Shown here: one piece after another, positions 27,106 to 34,990 of the stretch
Numbering within the stretch: position 1 is the stretch's first letter
Layout of the letters: every line of letters begins with the position of its first letter
Assembly: GCA_937873375.1 (NCBI GenBank)
Contig: CALMWK010000068.1
Coordinates: 1-39,286 of the forward strand
Direction: 5' to 3'
DNA length: 39,286 nucleotides
From: Candidatus Bathyarchaeota archaeon
Lineage (GTDB): Archaea; Thermoproteota; Bathyarchaeia; Bathyarchaeales; Bathycorpusculaceae
Made by a program: the position numbers and the translations under genes
Notes under the pieces: generated by a model
The model's database searches: none
Told to the model about the DNA's origin: nothing
Seen by the model: the letters and a program-made list of their open reading frames with translations, nothing else

Positions 27106-27762
27106 TTATTCTATGAATTGGGGCAGCTCTGCGACATTGTTTATGATTAAGTTTGGGTCTGTTTGGGCGAGTTCTTCACGGGAATAAAGCCCTGAAAGCA
27201 CTGCGACCGTTTTTGTTCCTGCTGCCTTTCCTGCTTGCACATCAATGACTGAGTCGCCTACAATGACGCATTCACTTATCTGCACATCTAAAGCTTTAAC
27301 AGCTTTTATGAGCGCCTCCGGCGAAGGCTTAGGCTTATGTGTATCCAGCGCCGTGACAACATGCGTGAAGTATCTGTCCAGGTGAAACTGCTGTAGTTCT
27401 TTGATGATTACTTCTTTGGGAACAAATCGCATTGTTATTATGGCAAGTTTCGCTTTTCCTGACAGCTTTTCAAGGGCACTTTTAACCTGAGGCAACGGTT
27501 TGGTTTTGCCCCCTGATATGTTATAGAAGGCTTTGAGGTACGCATCTAGGAATTTCTGCGGCTCAACATTCACGAGGTCAGTGAACGGCAACTTCTGCTC
27601 TATCCTCTTGGGAATCTCCAACGCAACCCCGTTATCAGGCAAATTCTGTCCCAAGGCTGAAAACGCGTTTTTGGCAGCTTCGATGTAAGCATCTCTTGTA
27701 TCTAGTATGGTTCCGTCCAAATCCAAGAGAATGCCTCTAACTTTTAGTCGCGCGTTACTCAT
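27106..27762 (-). CDS. HAD-superfamily phosphatase, phosphoglycolate phosphatase-like
   Basis: A 218-aa phosphohydrolase. Motif I is LLDLDGTILDT with the nucleophile and acid/base Asp, motif II is the Thr in AIITMR, motif III is Lys in HKPKPSPEAL and motif IV is VGDSVIDVQAGKAAG. An alpha-helical cap (about 30-90) places it among class I HADs such as phosphoglycolate phosphatase or pyrophosphatase PpaX; the substrate is not determined. The open frame continues upstream to 28092, but those 110 residues lack homology, contain a stray hydrophobic stretch and overlap a zinc-finger gene on the other strand, so I use the ATG at 27762, directly before motif I. Confidence 0.87.
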   Translation of the reverse strand: MSNARLKVRGILLDLDGTILDTRDAYIEAAKNAFSALGQNLPDNGVALEIPKRIEQKLPFTDLVNVEPQKFLDAYLKAFYNISGGKTKPLPQVKSALEKLSGKAKLAIITMRFVPKEVIIKELQQFHLDRYFTHVVTALDTHKPKPSPEALIKAVKALDVQISECVIVGDSVIDVQAGKAAGTKTVAVLSGLYSREELAQTDPNLIINNVAELPQFIE

Positions 27763-27936
27763 TTTTTGCTGCCTGCAATTTGCTTTTTCTTTTGATACTG
27801 TTGCCTTCATAAGTGTCTTTTGTTTACCTTCTGTCAAATACCACCACCTAACGGTGCAGTTGGCTTTTTTCATCAAACTTATTAGGCAACAAACGATATC
27901 AAAACTCACATAAACCGCGAAAAAGAGCGTATAGTA

Positions 27937-28131
27937 ATGGATGAGAAAAACCCCCAAGAAGGCAACAATAATACTCTCAGCAAATGCCCGTTTTGCCCCT
28001 GCTGTTTCTGTACGGAAGCGGACCTGCAGCGGCACATGAAAATTTACGGCACCTCCAAAGTAGAGCACTTTGATTATTTCAGAAAAGTTCATGGACGTTT
28101 AGAGCATGGCTCATTTAGCGGTTCCGAGTAG
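27937..28131 (+). CDS. 64-residue C2H2-like zinc-finger protein
   Basis: A short protein with a CPFCPCCFC cluster at about residues 17-25 followed by TEADLQRHMKIYG and KVEHFDYFRKVHG. The Cys-x2-Cys, conserved Phe/Leu and paired His spacing fit a C2H2-like finger, with extra cysteines that may give alternative ligation. Small single-finger proteins of this kind are common in archaea; DNA, RNA or protein binding is likely but unknown. It overlaps only the doubtful 5' extension of the HAD frame, so both genes can be real. It stands alone on the plus strand, 83 bases before the next gene. Confidence 0.65.
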   Translation: MDEKNPQEGNNNTLSKCPFCPCCFCTEADLQRHMKIYGTSKVEHFDYFRKVHGRLEHGSFSGSE

Positions 28132-28214
28132 GTTTAAACATGTTTTCTTCGTGAATGTTAATGTAAAAGCTATAAAGAAGTTTGCTACTCTTTCTTAGCG
28201 TTGCAGAAGATTGA

Positions 28215-28556
28215 ATGAACATGACCGAACCAGCACCTAACAATCAAGAACCAACACCTGAAAAACTGCTCATTGACGAACCCGAGAACTTTCCATTCCA
28301 CGCCGCATTTGTCGTGTACTCAGAAGTTTTCGACAGCGCAGGCGGCGATGACGCCAAGCGTGAATTAAACAGGAACCTCGAAGACCTCAAGAATAACGTC
28401 ATCGACCCGGAAACATTCTACAGAAACATTTCCCGTTTCCGCAGAGATGCCGCTCCCAATCAGCGGTATGACCGATTCACAGTGCAGACACAGCGGAAAA
28501 GAGACTGGCGCGTGAAATCGCAAAGGCAAGAAAGAATCCGACGACACAAAAAATAA
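28215..28556 (+). CDS. Hypothetical 113-aa protein with a basic C-terminus
   Basis: Not recognised. The first 20 residues are polar and Pro-rich; residues 25-70 form an acidic, probably helical region (PFHAAFVVYSEVFD, then KRELNRNLEDLKN); the last 45 residues are strongly basic (QTQRKRDWRVKSQRQERIRRHKK), suggesting binding to RNA or another polyanion. No membrane segment or cysteine pair occurs. A second Met at 28221 is an equally good start. A GTTTAAACATGTTT sequence about 70 bases upstream probably includes its TATA box. A T-run follows the stop (about 28587). Confidence 0.62.
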   Translation: MNMTEPAPNNQEPTPEKLLIDEPENFPFHAAFVVYSEVFDSAGGDDAKRELNRNLEDLKNNVIDPETFYRNISRFRRDAAPNQRYDRFTVQTQRKRDWRVKSQRQERIRRHKK

Positions 28557-28616
28557 ACCTGCCCTTCATTTTGTAACATACACCCTTTTTTGTTAATTGT
28601 CCTACGTTTTGCGGGT

Positions 28617-29102
28617 TTACTCTTTTAACTGCACCCACAAATCAAAAATCCATTCTGTCGGCGGTTTCTGCTCTTGCCAGTTAACTTGTTCCTCAAAACC
28701 ATTAACCCAACCATGATTCCCCTTATACCAGCCTGCTTGTTCATACACGCTTTTTTCAATCCACAACCACAGCTTCTCCCAAGCAAGGTTAATGTTGCGC
28801 AGGTCTCTGAACCTGAGAACCGCGTATAGTCCAGCAGGTACTTCACTTGTTTCGGTATCTGCGTTAGTTTTTAGATTCTCATCAATTGTTAGGTGAAGCT
28901 CGTAGCCCCGAGGTTCAGGTTTGTCCGTTGGAAAAGTGTTTCTGCCAAACAAACGGGCTCCACCTTTATCCAGCAAACGTTTGTTTTTTGCCCACTCCAT
29001 CAAAGTTTTTGTCGCGTCTTCCTCTGGAGTTGCGCTAAGTGAATAAGAGCATGCCGTGCACATTGCGTTGAGTCGTTCAATTCGAACTTCCATTTCTTTC
29101 AA
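28617..29102 (-). CDS. GyrI-like effector-binding domain protein
   Basis: A 161-aa protein resembling the GyrI-like/AraC effector-binding fold, a two-repeat alpha/beta small-molecule pocket. Supporting segments are RGYELHLTID (strand), VPAGLYAVLRFRDLRNINLAWEKLWLWIE (the family strand-helix pattern with conserved Gly-x-Tyr) and the closing strand EWIFDLWVQLK. There is no DNA-binding domain, so it would act as a stand-alone ligand binder. An N-terminal CTAC pair (residues 15-18) is a local oddity. It is divergent from the ECF/CoA operon across a region with two dyads, so a link to cofactor sensing is possible but speculative. Confidence 0.7.
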   Translation of the reverse strand: MKEMEVRIERLNAMCTACSYSLSATPEEDATKTLMEWAKNKRLLDKGGARLFGRNTFPTDKPEPRGYELHLTIDENLKTNADTETSEVPAGLYAVLRFRDLRNINLAWEKLWLWIEKSVYEQAGWYKGNHGWVNGFEEQVNWQEQKPPTEWIFDLWVQLKE

Positions 29103-29165
29103 AGCTTAGTGCCCCATTCTTGACAAGCAATTATTCGTAATCGTATAATTATTTTGCGTTAGCTC

Positions 29166-29207
29166 ACGCTTTTGAAGCGTAAATAGTTTAAACATGTTTA
29201 AACTATT
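29166..29207. promoter_or_regulatory. Two adjacent dyads in a divergent promoter region
   Basis: ACGCTT/AAGCGT with a three-base spacer (29166-29180) is followed one base later by a perfect 26-bp palindrome (29182-29207) with arm AATAGTTTAAACA. The palindrome contains TTTAAA cores able to serve as TATA box, so a bound regulator would block transcription of the CoA operon. It lies 67 bases before the TTG start at 29275 and 79 bases from the divergent GyrI-like gene. Confidence 0.65.
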
Positions 29208-29274
29208 GTTACATAAAGCTTAATTGGAACAGGACTTCCAGTTTTTTAGCCTAACCATTAAAAGAGGTTAAAAA

Positions 29275-29982
29275 TTGAACACTCTCAAGATAGCAGCTTT
29301 CGCGTTAAACGCAGCCCTATACGTAGCAGCAGGAATCCTGTTTTACTCAGTTCTACCTTTAAGTTTTGGACCCGTACGATTCTGGCCACAAGCAGTAATT
29401 CCGGCGATTTTTGCCGTGGTTTTTGGACCATGGGTTGGCGGTTTAGGTGCAGCCTTAGGAATATTCGTAAACGACATCATGCTCAATGGTAATCCGTTAC
29501 TAAGCTTAATGGCTGGAGTAACCGCTAACTTTGCAGGTTTCTGGCTTATTGGCTACATCGCAAACAAGAAAACGCGTTGGCTAACTTCAGTGAAAGGGTA
29601 CGGAATAAGCACTGTTTTGTTCGCCTTACTCTTGGGAATCGCATATTTCTATACCGACTTAGCTTACGTGGGTATAGTGGCTGCAAGCTATGCAATGTTT
29701 CTGGCTCTGGTCTTCTTTGCTCGGAAATGGCGAAGCTACGAAGTAGGCTCCGTAATTGGCTTGCTAGTTGGCAGTTCCATAATTGGTCTCATGGTGCCCG
29801 TTTATTTCCAGTATTTTGCTCCTAGTGCAACCTCCATAACTTTAGCCAGTGGGCTTGCTTACTTAATTTGGACTTTCGCAACCGAGATTTCCTTCCTGAT
29901 TGTTCTTGGACCACCTATCATTGAGGCTATATATCGTGCCTTTCCCAACCTCAAGATGAAAAACAAGTCTGGGGACCAGTAG
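29275..29982 (+). CDS. ECF transporter S component-like membrane protein
   Basis: A 235-aa polytopic protein of six or more helices. The segment FWPQAVIPAIFAVVFGPWVGGLGAALG and the NDIMLNG...NFAGFWLIGYI region are typical of substrate-binding (S) components of energy-coupling factor vitamin transporters. No ATPase or T subunit gene is adjacent, so shared EcfA/EcfT subunits would be encoded elsewhere. The gene overlaps pantoate kinase by one base and lies in an operon with PPAT, which suggests pantothenate, pantoate or another CoA precursor as substrate. The TTG start at 29275 has AGAGG about eight bases upstream. The substrate is inferred from context only. Confidence 0.75.
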   Translation: MNTLKIAAFALNAALYVAAGILFYSVLPLSFGPVRFWPQAVIPAIFAVVFGPWVGGLGAALGIFVNDIMLNGNPLLSLMAGVTANFAGFWLIGYIANKKTRWLTSVKGYGISTVLFALLLGIAYFYTDLAYVGIVAASYAMFLALVFFARKWRSYEVGSVIGLLVGSSIIGLMVPVYFQYFAPSATSITLASGLAYLIWTFATEISFLIVLGPPIIEAIYRAFPNLKMKNKSGDQ

Positions 29983-30929
29983 TGAAGACTACGGCTAAGG
30001 CTTTTTCTCCTGCTGGACTTTCCAGTTTTTTTGAAATCTGCGATACAACAAGCGACGGCACACCCATCGTAGACCCCGAGCAGGTAGGCGCCCGAGGCGG
30101 CGGATTCGGACTTGAAAAAGGCGTTTTAACCAAAGTTTCCACTCAAAAAGCTAAAGCAAACAGCATCCACGTTTTCTTGAACGGAAAATCTGCACCCGAA
30201 GCCGAAACCACAAAAACCGTAATCAAAAAGCTTCTTACAAAAGCTGAAGGCGCATACGACGTAACTGTTCGCCATCAAATCGAAGTTCCAATTGGCGCAG
30301 GCTTTGGCACCAGTGCAGGCGGTGCTCTAACCGCGGGGTTAGCGCTTAAAGAGGCCTTAGATTTACCGTTAACCTACAACCAAATTGGCAGAGTAGCCCA
30401 TGTTGCTGAAGTCCAATGCAAAACAGGTTTGGGCACAGTTGGCCCCTTAATGATTAGCGGCTGCATACTCACAATTGAGCCTGGAGCCCCCGGCAGAAGC
30501 ATAATTGACCGTATCCCGTTGAGTTCCGACTATGTTGTGGTTGTGGGCATTTTTGGTCCCACTCCAACGCGACAAGTGTTATCGTCTGCTGAAAAACGGC
30601 GTGAGATTAACAGGTACGGGCGGAAAACCTTAGAAGATATTCTTGATGAACCAAGTTTAGAGAATTTTCTGATGTGCTGCTGGGACTTCGCTGACAAGGC
30701 GGGTTTCGCAACTGACCGCGTTAAACAACTGGCAAAGCTGGCGCAGAACGCTGGAGCAGTTGGCGCCGCCCAGAACATGGTTGGCGAGGCAGTTCACGCA
30801 GTAACACTTGAGGAAAACGCCGCTGGCGTTGCGGAAGCTTTTAAACAAGTACTGCCCAAAGAGAGCATCCTTGTAAGCAAAATTGATTTCCAAGGCGCCC
30901 GACTGGTGAGCACTCATGAAACAGTTTAA
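29982..30929 (+). CDS. Pantoate kinase
   Basis: GHMP-family kinase that phosphorylates pantoate in the archaeal route to coenzyme A; the product is joined to beta-alanine by phosphopantothenate synthetase. The 315-aa length and early FSPAGLSSFFEI with GARGGGFGLEKG, the ATP-binding VPIGAGFGTSAGGALTAGLAL (about 104-124) and TGLGTVGPLMISGC fit archaeal pantoate kinase rather than other GHMP enzymes. The GTG start at 29982 shares a base with the ECF gene stop, and the 3' end overlaps the PPAT gene by 14 bases, so the three genes are tightly coupled. Phosphopantothenate synthetase is not in the window. Confidence 0.9.
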   Translation: MKTTAKAFSPAGLSSFFEICDTTSDGTPIVDPEQVGARGGGFGLEKGVLTKVSTQKAKANSIHVFLNGKSAPEAETTKTVIKKLLTKAEGAYDVTVRHQIEVPIGAGFGTSAGGALTAGLALKEALDLPLTYNQIGRVAHVAEVQCKTGLGTVGPLMISGCILTIEPGAPGRSIIDRIPLSSDYVVVVGIFGPTPTRQVLSSAEKRREINRYGRKTLEDILDEPSLENFLMCCWDFADKAGFATDRVKQLAKLAQNAGAVGAAQNMVGEAVHAVTLEENAAGVAEAFKQVLPKESILVSKIDFQGARLVSTHETV

Positions 30930-31389
30930 AAAAGTGGCTGTTGGCGGAACATTTGATGAACTGCATCGAGGACACAAAACCCTGCTTGTGAAGGCGTTTG
31001 AAATCGGCGACCACGTCGTGATTGGATTAAGCTCTGATGCGTTGGCAAAAAAGATGAGTAAACCCCATGTAACTGCCTCTTACGAGGAGCGGCTAAAGGG
31101 TCTTGAGGTTTTTTTGGCGAATTTGGGTTTATGGAGCAGAGCTGAGGTTGTGGCGTTGGATGACTCGTACGGGTCCGCAGTCAAGGACCCTTGTATACAA
31201 GCGCTTGTTGTAAGTGAGGAGACTAAGCCGACAGCGCTAAAAATTAATGAACTCCGCGCTAAATCAGGTTTGCCTCTGCTTGAAATATTTGCAGTTACCA
31301 TGGTTCCGTCGCAGAACTGTACTCCCATCTCTACAACTCGTATACGGAAAGGCGAAATGGACACTGAAGGGCGTTTGTTAAAAGCGTGA
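30916..31389 (+). CDS. coaD: Phosphopantetheine adenylyltransferase, archaeal type
   Basis: Transfers AMP to 4'-phosphopantetheine to form dephospho-CoA. The 157-aa nucleotidyltransferase has GGTFDELHRGHK (residues 10-21) with HRGH as the HxGH signature and STTRIRKGE near the C-terminus as the second nucleotide-binding motif, which separates archaeal and eukaryotic PPAT from bacterial CoaD. It follows pantoate kinase with a 14-base overlap, placing two CoA-pathway enzymes and a putative transporter in one operon. A T-rich stretch after the stop (31393-31409) probably ends the transcript. Confidence 0.94.
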   Translation: MKQFKKVAVGGTFDELHRGHKTLLVKAFEIGDHVVIGLSSDALAKKMSKPHVTASYEERLKGLEVFLANLGLWSRAEVVALDDSYGSAVKDPCIQALVVSEETKPTALKINELRAKSGLPLLEIFAVTMVPSQNCTPISTTRIRKGEMDTEGRLLKA

Positions 31390-31392
31390 GTT

Positions 31393-31409
31393 TCGCTTTT
31401 TTTCTTTTC
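31393..31409 (+). terminator. T-rich terminator after the CoA operon
   Basis: A pyrimidine tract with a run of seven T follows the PPAT stop codon directly. A TATA-like CTTAAAAACATG near 31420 then precedes the antiporter gene, consistent with separate transcripts. Confidence 0.45.
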
Positions 31410-31456
31410 TTCGGAAAATCTTAAAAACATGTTGAAATAATTGTCTTTGATGCCCC

Positions 31457-32725
31457 TTGGCTGACCTTGTTCCGATTGCTCTAGCAGTTACTGCATTCAT
31501 AATCGTCATAGGCTTCTTGGCTAACTATCTCTTCGTCCGCAAAGGCGTGCCGGACATGTTGATTTTGATATTCTTAGGCGTGATATTTGGTCCCGTGCTT
31601 GGCGTATTTGATCCATCCGCAGTTCAAGGTTTTGCGCCCTATTTTGCCGCTTTGGCTGTAGTGTTTATTCTGTTTGACGGCGGCATAGGCTTGAGTATCC
31701 GCCGAGTTTTATCCCATAGCCCAAGAGCTATATTACTGGCTATACTGGGCTTTGTTCTCAATGTTCTCTTCGTTAGCGTATTCATGGTGTTCGTGTTTGA
31801 TGTGCCTCTTGTTTACGGTTTACTTTTCGGAAGCATATTTGGCGGAAGCAGTTCTATAGTTGTGATATCGCTTGCTTCTCGAATTAAAATAAGTGAAAAA
31901 GCATCTACAACTCTAATTTTGGAATCTGCAATAACTGACATTCTCTGCATTGTAATTAGCCTCGCTATAATTGGAATAATAGCTACTGGAGAAACGGACC
32001 TTGCTGTTATAGGCATAACAATAGCGGACAAATTTTTAATTGGTGCAGCAATCGGAATATTCTTGGGCGTTGCATGGCTGTTTACGCTCAGAAAAGTATC
32101 GTCTTTGCCTTTTTCGTACATTCTCAATTTGGGAGTTATACTGTTTGCATATGCAGCCTCTGAAGTTCTAGGTGGCAGTGGTGCCTTGAGCTCCTTGCTT
32201 TTTGGGCTGATTCTGGGCAACGAAAAAGAAATCGCGGCAGTCTTCACTCTAAAAGATAAACCGAGCAAAAATCAAAATGAAAAGACACCTTTGGCAGTAA
32301 GTAAGGGCTTAAAGCGTTTTGAAGCTGAAATAGCCTTCTTAATAAGGACGTTCTTTTTCGTTTTCCTAGGCATAATTGCGACAATATCAAGCCTAAGCTT
32401 CTTGCTGTTTGGGGTTCTGTTATCACTTATTCTTTTAGCGGTAAGATACGGCGCAGTATGGTTGTCAACAGTTAAATGTGAGATACGAAAAGAACAAAAA
32501 ATCATGACTGTAGTGCTGACTAGAGGCTTGGCGGCGGCAGTTTTGGCTACGTTGCCTGCACAATATGGACTTTTATATGCCGATTTATTCGTAAACCTTG
32601 CAGTTGTGATTGTTGTCTCAACCGCAATAATTGCGACAGTTGGAGTACTGGTACTCTCGCGTAAAAACGGCAAAAATCCGGTTTCAAAGCAACGGCCATC
32701 AGCTGTTGCACCTGAACCCAAATAG
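31457..32725 (+). CDS. Cation/proton antiporter, CPA family
   Basis: A 422-aa membrane protein with about 12 helices that exchanges Na+ or K+ for protons. The helix-4-like LFDGGIGLSIRRVL, the inverted GSIFGGSSSIVVISL and the ion-site motif ESAITDILCIVI (about 156-167, with Thr-Asp where CPA1 has Asn-Asp) are typical of the NhaP/CPA superfamily. The final 25 residues form a polar Lys/Pro-rich tail. There is no TrkA-N domain, so it is not a full KefB-type protein. The start is TTG at 31457; an ATG at 31449 is out of frame and meets a stop. Ion choice cannot be settled by sequence. Confidence 0.85.
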   Translation: MADLVPIALAVTAFIIVIGFLANYLFVRKGVPDMLILIFLGVIFGPVLGVFDPSAVQGFAPYFAALAVVFILFDGGIGLSIRRVLSHSPRAILLAILGFVLNVLFVSVFMVFVFDVPLVYGLLFGSIFGGSSSIVVISLASRIKISEKASTTLILESAITDILCIVISLAIIGIIATGETDLAVIGITIADKFLIGAAIGIFLGVAWLFTLRKVSSLPFSYILNLGVILFAYAASEVLGGSGALSSLLFGLILGNEKEIAAVFTLKDKPSKNQNEKTPLAVSKGLKRFEAEIAFLIRTFFFVFLGIIATISSLSFLLFGVLLSLILLAVRYGAVWLSTVKCEIRKEQKIMTVVLTRGLAAAVLATLPAQYGLLYADLFVNLAVVIVVSTAIIATVGVLVLSRKNGKNPVSKQRPSAVAPEPK

Positions 32726-32808
32726 GCATCAGACCTTGTTTTCGTTTTGTTTAAATATCAACTCTTTGACTATTACTAACATCTTCAACGCCTAAACTGT
32801 GGATTAAA

Positions 32809-33498
32809 ATGACTGATGCTCAAGAATGGCGGCACCTCTTCGCACTTCTAAAAATAGCTGAGATGGGTGCTTACAAGCGGACTGCCAAAATCTCAACGGA
32901 GTACTTAGCTGAGAAGCTGGGAGCCAGTCAGCAAACCGCCAGTCGCTACCTAATAGAACTGGAGCATACAGGGTGGATTAAACGCACTATAACCCACGAA
33001 GGGTGCCTCATAAAAATTGACTCCGCAGGCATTGCAGAACTCCAAAAACTGTATTCAAACCTGAAGATTCTTATGGAAGCCGCATACCCACCCAGCGTGA
33101 CGCTTGAAGGCACAGTTTTTACAGGTTTAGGCGAAGGCGCATACTACATAGCAAAAGACCACTACCGAAAACAGTTCATGGAAAAACTCGGCTTCGACCC
33201 TTATCCAGGCACGTTGAACCTGAAACTCACATCCGACTACGACATCAAAACGCGCACTGAGTTGGAAGCGTATCCCGCCGTTGAAGTGGAGGGGTTCAGA
33301 AACGAAGACCGCACTTTCGGTTTGGTTAAATGTTACCCTGTTATGATTGGAAACAAAATCAGAGGCGCCTTAATTTCTGCTTTGCGTAGTCACTACGATG
33401 TTTCAGTGCTGGAAATAATCGCGCCTGTTTGCCTGCGAAAACACCTCAGCCTAAAAGATGGTAATAAAGTGAAAATCGAAGTTTTAACTTTGCCATAG
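32809..33498 (+). CDS. ribK: CTP-dependent riboflavin kinase with HTH domain (RbkR-type)
   Basis: Phosphorylates riboflavin to FMN using CTP, and may also be a transcription factor. Residues 1-85 form a winged helix (KISTEYLAEKLGASQQTASRYLIELEH), and residues 97-229 form the archaeal riboflavin kinase barrel with GTVFTGLGEGAYYI and DPYPGTLNLKL. The fusion matches the archaeal bifunctional regulator-kinase RbkR, which controls riboflavin genes in response to flavins or CTP (family knowledge). RibL, the next flavin enzyme, is about 620 bases away on the other strand. The stop lies one base from the convergent rhomboid gene. Confidence 0.92.
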   Translation: MTDAQEWRHLFALLKIAEMGAYKRTAKISTEYLAEKLGASQQTASRYLIELEHTGWIKRTITHEGCLIKIDSAGIAELQKLYSNLKILMEAAYPPSVTLEGTVFTGLGEGAYYIAKDHYRKQFMEKLGFDPYPGTLNLKLTSDYDIKTRTELEAYPAVEVEGFRNEDRTFGLVKCYPVMIGNKIRGALISALRSHYDVSVLEIIAPVCLRKHLSLKDGNKVKIEVLTLP

Positions 33499-33499
33499 C

Positions 33500-34120
33500 C
33501 TAAAACGGCGTTGTGTACGAGTAATTGTGACTATACACTGTTTCTGGTTTGCGTCTTGACGCCAAAACGTAGCCAATCAGCAGACCCGCTACCAATCCGC
33601 CTATGTGTGCTAAGTTGTTTACTTCTGGTCCTGAACTGATTAGTAGGAGGAAAAACGCGAACATTAGCGCACCCATTATGGATTGACCGACTGTGCGGCG
33701 GATGTAGATGGTGCAGGCTCCGAACATGCCAAAGATTGCGCCTGATGCTCCTGCTGATGGTACCCAAAGCGGCAGAAAAACCAGCGATAATAAGTTGCCT
33801 ACTAATCCTCCTACAAAGTAGAGGAACAGGTATTCGGGTAGTGAAAACATTTCTTCTGCTCTTAACCCGAAAATCAGCAGGAACATCATGTTTCCCGCTA
33901 GGTGCACGATGGTAACGTGTATGAACAGGGATGTGAAAAGCTGGTAGTACCATCCGTAGCCAAGAACTAAACCGTTCACTTGACCATACTGAACTATAAG
34001 GTTAAAATTGGTGTTAAGCCAGTCGCCGCCAACAACTGAAGTGTAAATGTAAACGGCAATGTTTATTGCCATTAGGATGAATGTTATGCGGTACTTCTGG
34101 CTGTTTTTCATGCTGTTCAT
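33500..34120 (-). CDS. Rhomboid-family intramembrane serine protease
   Basis: A 206-aa membrane protease with six helices that cleaves substrates within the bilayer. The catalytic dyad is present: Ser126 in GASGAIFG and His172 in NNLAHIGG, together with the conserved HxxxxHxxxN pattern (His68, His73, Asn77) of the second helix and loop L1 (YYQLFTSLFIH). All active-site residues are in place, so it should be active. It overlaps the preceding ribL gene by four bases (ATGA), implying a shared transcript; that pairing is probably incidental. The soluble C-terminal tail is short and Tyr/Ser-rich. Confidence 0.93.
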   Translation of the reverse strand: MNSMKNSQKYRITFILMAINIAVYIYTSVVGGDWLNTNFNLIVQYGQVNGLVLGYGWYYQLFTSLFIHVTIVHLAGNMMFLLIFGLRAEEMFSLPEYLFLYFVGGLVGNLLSLVFLPLWVPSAGASGAIFGMFGACTIYIRRTVGQSIMGALMFAFFLLLISSGPEVNNLAHIGGLVAGLLIGYVLASRRKPETVYSHNYSYTTPF

Positions 34121-34578
34121 CTGGAGAATTTCTCAACGATTTTCTTTCGGATTTTCGAGGAACTGTCCAGTTCGTCTTCTTCGAACTTGCCGACGCGGAC
34201 AACTTTAATGTTTAGCTTGTTTTTATCAATGTATTCTTTCACGTGCTTTTCCATGCTTGTTTGGTCGTAACCTAACGCAACCACATCAGGTTTGACTTTT
34301 TCAATTACGTCCCCGATGCCGAAGTGCTCCAACCCTAAAACTGCTTCATCCACTACTTTTAGCGATTCCACCAAAGCTCGACGCTGATTCTCCGACATAA
34401 TGGGCTTTGCGCCCTTCATTTTCTCCACGTTACTATCCCGTGCGATGATAACAACCAGCTCTGCGTTTTCACCGCCAGATTTCTTTGCTTCTTCCAAAAA
34501 CTTCACGTGCCCCAAATGGAGCAGGTCGAATACTCCTGAAGCCAAAACGATTTTTTTCGTTCGGTTTTCGGTAGGCAT
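34117..34578 (-). CDS. ribL: FAD synthase, archaeal cytidylyltransferase-like RibL
   Basis: Adenylates FMN to FAD. The 153-aa protein has the nucleotidyltransferase motif VFDLLHLGHVKFL (HLGH at 21-24), the central ALGYDQTSMEKHV and the closing SSSKIRKKIVE with the second ATP-contact motif. This layout matches archaeal RibL; glycerol-3-phosphate cytidylyltransferase is a related alternative, but the nearby riboflavin kinase favours RibL. A GAGGAG sequence lies about 16 bases before the ATG, a long spacing. A 10-bp-stem hairpin lies 70 bases upstream. Confidence 0.9.
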   Translation of the reverse strand: MPTENRTKKIVLASGVFDLLHLGHVKFLEEAKKSGGENAELVVIIARDSNVEKMKGAKPIMSENQRRALVESLKVVDEAVLGLEHFGIGDVIEKVKPDVVALGYDQTSMEKHVKEYIDKNKLNIKVVRVGKFEEDELDSSSKIRKKIVEKFSR

Positions 34579-34648
34579 TTGGGTTTCGTGTACTCCTCTT
34601 TCTTTTTGATTTTTATGATGTTTATTGATGACTGAGTCTGGTTTTAGT

Positions 34649-34675
34649 CCTTTTATGTTGTTCGGACATAAAAGG
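34649..34675. promoter_or_regulatory. Hairpin with a perfect 10-bp stem upstream of ribL
   Basis: CCTTTTATGT and ACATAAAAGG flank a seven-base loop. On the minus strand it lies between the DUF357 stop (34727) and ribL (34578). It is not followed by a T-run on that strand, so it may be an operator or leader element for ribL rather than a terminator. I see no gene in the 148-base gap. Confidence 0.45.
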
Positions 34676-34726
34676 TTGGTTATACTAAGTCCAGTTTGCC
34701 GATTCTTGTTTACAGAAACGACGGTT

Positions 34727-34990
34727 TTATGGGGTGGTTGGGATTTTAATTGCGCCTATCAGTTTTAGGGCGTCTATGAGTCCTTCGCAGTAGGCAATTG
34801 AAGTTAGGCTTGTCTCAAGTTCTTTTTGGTCTTTGTAGTATTTTGCGTCTTCCAGGTAAGCTTTGGCGTAGGCTACGATTTCGTTTATGGCTTTTTCATC
34901 CAATTTCAGGATGTCTTTGGTTTGTTCCATGTCTTTGAGGGCTTTCTCTGTTGAAGCTATATACTTGTCCACTAAGGCGTCGATGCTCAT
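34727..34990 (-). CDS. DUF357 family protein
   Basis: An 87-residue helical archaeal protein. Two long helices (residues 3-25 and 30-55) and the C-terminal AYCEGLIDALKLIGAI, a hallmark of DUF357, support the call. The function is unknown. It overlaps the 3' end of dphB by four bases (ATGA), so the two are translated together. The close linkage of DUF357 to diphthamide or other small-gene partners is context only. Confidence 0.85.
   Translation of the reverse strand: MSIDALVDKYIASTEKALKDMEQTKDILKLDEKAINEIVAYAKAYLEDAKYYKDQKELETSLTSIAYCEGLIDALKLIGAIKIPTTP

Noticed and set aside
27763-28092. 110-residue N-terminal extension of the HAD phosphatase frame
   Set aside because: Motif I normally lies near the start, the extension has no recognisable domain and it overlaps a better-supported zinc-finger gene on the other strand.
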